Shown here: positions 61,101 through 64,000 of the stretch, piece after piece | Layout: every line of letters begins with the position of its first letter | Numbering within the stretch: the stretch's first letter is position 1 | Assembly: GCA_035041965.1 (NCBI GenBank) | Contig: JAPYMA010000173.1 | Span: forward strand, 434,001 to 498,000 | Direction: 5' to 3' | Length of the DNA stretch: 64,000 nucleotides | DNA from: Anisakis pegreffii | Taxonomy: Eukaryota > Nematoda > Chromadorea > Rhabditida > Anisakidae | Position numbers and translations under genes: made by a program | Notes under the pieces: model-generated | Database searches by the model: none | What the model saw: the letters and a program-made list of their open reading frames with translations, nothing else | Told to the model about the DNA's origin: nothing

Positions 61101-64000
61101 CACAACTCTCATCATTCACTGCTCAACGCTCACTTACTCACACACACAAACTTCAATCATATGAGCACATCTCGATTCATTAACTTTCATATCAGCTATT
61201 TCCCTAACATTCTCACAAAAAACAAAAAACGTCACTAATGCAGCCACTCAGCATGATTGAGTCTAGCAACCAAACAGGAAATGACGACGATAAATTGAAG
61301 AAAGCGATTTTATATGGGATTATGTGATGATGACACCATGACGACATCAAAACAAATCCGATGTTTAGAGCTTAAGAATCCAGTTCTGAGAAAAAATTCA
61401 GTCAGCAACAGAACTCCAATAAAAATGAACACATTCAGCATGAATTACGTCAACTAAAACGATTCACATCGTCACTAAATTATTTTTCTACAATTTTTTA
61501 TCAATAAACAATTATCGATAAAAGGTACATTTCAGAAGTTTTGAATTTTTAGTTAAAACTTCGAAAAAGTTTACTTTTATTTCAGAAATACTTAATAATT
61601 TAATTTAACTTTCTTTAGAATCAGTTAACTTAACGTATTTTCTATTATTTCAGCTGAAGGTTTGCTATCGTTTGTTGATCACAGTAGACTGTATTCGTGA
61701 CTTATACTCTTGTTTGTGACTTACACCGTGAAGGTGCATTCACGAATATCATTCATGAGTTCATCAGATGAATTAAATTGAGCAATGTCGGTGAGTGTGC
61801 ATAAGTGGTGCAGTATCGCTTAAGTATGAGAGCATTTTTCAGCAGTCACACTTACCTTACAATCAGAATTATTAGGCTTTCTCGAAAATGTGATCATATC
61901 GAGACATAACTTCGCCAAAAACTCAGTTGAATCGCAACAGACTGCAAGCAAATCAACACACTAAATGCTGCGATCATAAACTAGGTGCTTGTTTCTTCAT
62001 TGAATCAGAACAAACTATTTCAAGAAACCTATATTAACCTTCACAGGTGATCGATCGAGTGGTATGATCTGATAAATCTGTTTGTGTAATACAGGTAAGA
62101 CCGATAAAAAGTTCTGAAAAAGGTAAGCACAAGACTGGAGTCATGGTCTACGGGTAAAGATGGAATTTTGAGGAGTGGCATGAGGAACTCGTTTGTTTGT
62201 ATCTCTTCATATTGATCTCTTGATTTAAATATTAAAGTATAGATCTCAATACTTGTTATACAATCGCTTTCGCATTGCATCTTGTTGTTAGAACAATTCA
62301 ATTCGGATTGAACGATGTTTAATGCCTTACTGTCGTATACTGTAAGGTTTCTGCGCAGAATTTTTTCACGTAAGCAAGTATCAGTTGAAAGTGTAACTGC
62401 TGAAAAAATGTCAAGAAGTGCTGATTATTTGAAAAGTAGAACAACACATCATGAATTGCGATCAACTAATAACTTCAAGACGATAGCGACAAGTCAAGTT
62501 ATGGTTGAGAGATGAGCGAATAACTGCTGCTTCATCGTCCAGAACAAAAAAGAAGAAGATGTAAGAAAATGACTTCGCTCATAAAGCATTCGCTTTTGAT
62601 GAAGCGGCGGCACTGATCTATGCTCCAGAGTTCAACAACGGATTATTATGTTGCGTATGCTGCAAACGTTACTCGGCTTTGCGTTGCTCAGCGAAATGAT
62701 TTTGGGAATCATCAAGGCTCTGATGTGATCAGCAATATGCGAAGAGACGGAACTGATAGAAATTGATAAGTTTTTCTGAGCAGATCTACGATCAAGCTTG
62801 GACAATAAAGACGGTGGTCAATAGAGAGATCAAATAGTCAATGTAGTAAACAGAAGATCTGAAAACTGCTCGTTCTATGCCACTTGAATAGAGACTTGAT
62901 GAATACTTTGAATGATCGGTGAGGATCAAGCATTCTGAAGATTGAAGTGGGGATAGGACTGGAATGTGAACTGGATGGAATGGCTGCTACCGATATTGCA
63001 ACGAAACGGCAACAAGCAACACCTCACCATCCTCATTGGGCTCTAATCAATTGATAAATGCATGACAAGATGTTGTTTGAAGGTATGAATTTGTGATTTT
63101 GAACTGATCAAATGATTCTTCTGATACGAACAATTGCAAATGACAAGAGACCAACCATGGTGCCAAAGAGGACATAACGTACAGGAACCGAGCGTAACAA
63201 TAAAAATAAACTTAATAAATGGCGCGATGAAAAATAAAGCAAAATGGGATGTTGGCACACTACTTCGGTTCGCACACCGTTCGATTCAGCGCAATTTGAG
63301 TGAGTTGTTGAGCGAGGAAACAGCTAATGAATCAACTGTGATTATCTTATCCACTGGTTGTTGCTTGTCGCGGTAATCTGTAGGTGTTTCGGTTCGAGTA
63401 TGGTTAAGAAGGTAGGAGGCTATGATGATGCCGCGATAGTGGCCAATGACGCAATAGTAGTGAAAGCATGATGATGGCTGACGGCGCACAAGAAGGAGAG
63501 CATGTAAGCAGCGATGGATATTGAAGGATATCGGTTAATTTAGCCGCTGGATTCAGCACTTGCTTACTGCACAGCGCGTATGCATTCAACATATCTATCT
63601 ATCTATCTCTTTTCTAACCTATGATTATTGACTATATTTGGTTAAGAACGCTTTATCATCAATATCTATCCAAGTCTATCAAGCTCATGAGCTGAACACA
63701 CTCCTCTCGTGCACGTCAAGCACATACAGCAGCGATGAGTGCTTTAATCAAACAAGCATACACAAACGAATGCAGACTACGGATAACAGATATTGAAATG
63801 CATGTGGATGGAACGATAAAAGGAAGCGAAATAAATGCTGAAGTAAGGACAAGAATAAGTGAAAATGCTGCTGTTTGCATGTAAAGACGGATGAATGCAT
63901 ACAGAAATTGCTAGAGGGTTAGTTGTTCTTGGTGAATTTAGCTTCAATGGGTTAGAAGAATGAACGATGAAAAAAAGATCATTCGACGATCAAGTGTATA
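58113..64000. other. 5.9-kb region upstream of the SIPA1-like gene, no gene recognised
   Basis: Nothing here shows a family signature on either strand. It contains short simple repeats: AAT/AAC-rich at about 59160-59240, TTATTG-type at about 59560-59600, GAT at about 59917-59932, and ATCT at about 63590-63608. It also has a few ORFs of 60-85 codons that I cannot support as genes (for example 62315-62515). It probably holds the promoter and possibly 5' noncoding exons of the - strand gene. Confidence 0.5.

Noticed and set aside
62315..62515. 66-codon ORF starting with ATG
   Set aside because: No recognisable domain, no splice partners and a length expected by chance; mentioned only as part of the upstream region.
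63134..63376. ORF with a KWDVGTLL word resembling the start of retrotransposon endonucleases
   Set aside because: A single short word without the following catalytic motifs is not enough to call an element.

Overview
The window is eukaryotic and almost certainly from a nematode, probably a chromadorean. It is AT-rich, its genes are cut into many short exons, and the introns mostly end in TTTCAG-like acceptors. It also contains an internal array of TTAGGC, the telomere repeat used by Caenorhabditis and Ascaris. I cannot name the species. Exon models were built by hand by following reading frame across GT-AG junctions and comparing the peptides with remembered family patterns. Every model given here closes in frame, but single boundaries may be off by a few bases.

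Left half, + strand. Positions 1-16827 hold the 3' part of the midasin gene (MDN1/Rea1, ribosome assembly ATPase): about 38 exons and about 2,400 residues. They cover the long helical linker, the Asp/Glu-rich stretch and the C-terminal MIDAS domain; the AAA+ ring lies off the left edge. After a 1.7-kb gap, 18490-33216 holds a complete proteasome activator PA200/Blm10 (PSME4), with 38 exons and about 1,911 residues. One of its introns is GC-AG, another carries a 55-bp minisatellite, and a third carries an imperfect foldback.

Middle. A small three-exon gene at 36025-37227 is an ERG28 homologue, an ER membrane scaffold of sterol synthesis (C. elegans ERG-28 is known for BK-channel trafficking). 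On the - strand, 38114-39680 encodes a THAP zinc-finger protein with a glutamine-rich middle. It is divergent from a Mad1/MDF-1 spindle checkpoint gene at 40777-44651 (+). Intron 1 of the Mad1 gene contains the most striking object in the window. It is a 242-bp element with perfect 63-bp terminal inverted repeats and an 8-bp target-site duplication, and its interior is mostly a TTAGGC telomere-repeat array.

Right half, - strand. Positions 46617-58112 hold a 23-exon SIPA1-type Rap GTPase-activating protein of about 1,050 residues, with a RapGAP domain, a PDZ domain and a C-terminal coiled coil. The last 5.9 kb upstream of it (58113-64000) shows no gene I can support.

The genes are ordinary housekeeping and regulatory genes without an obvious shared pathway. 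None of the spacings suggests an operon. The noteworthy biology is in the introns.
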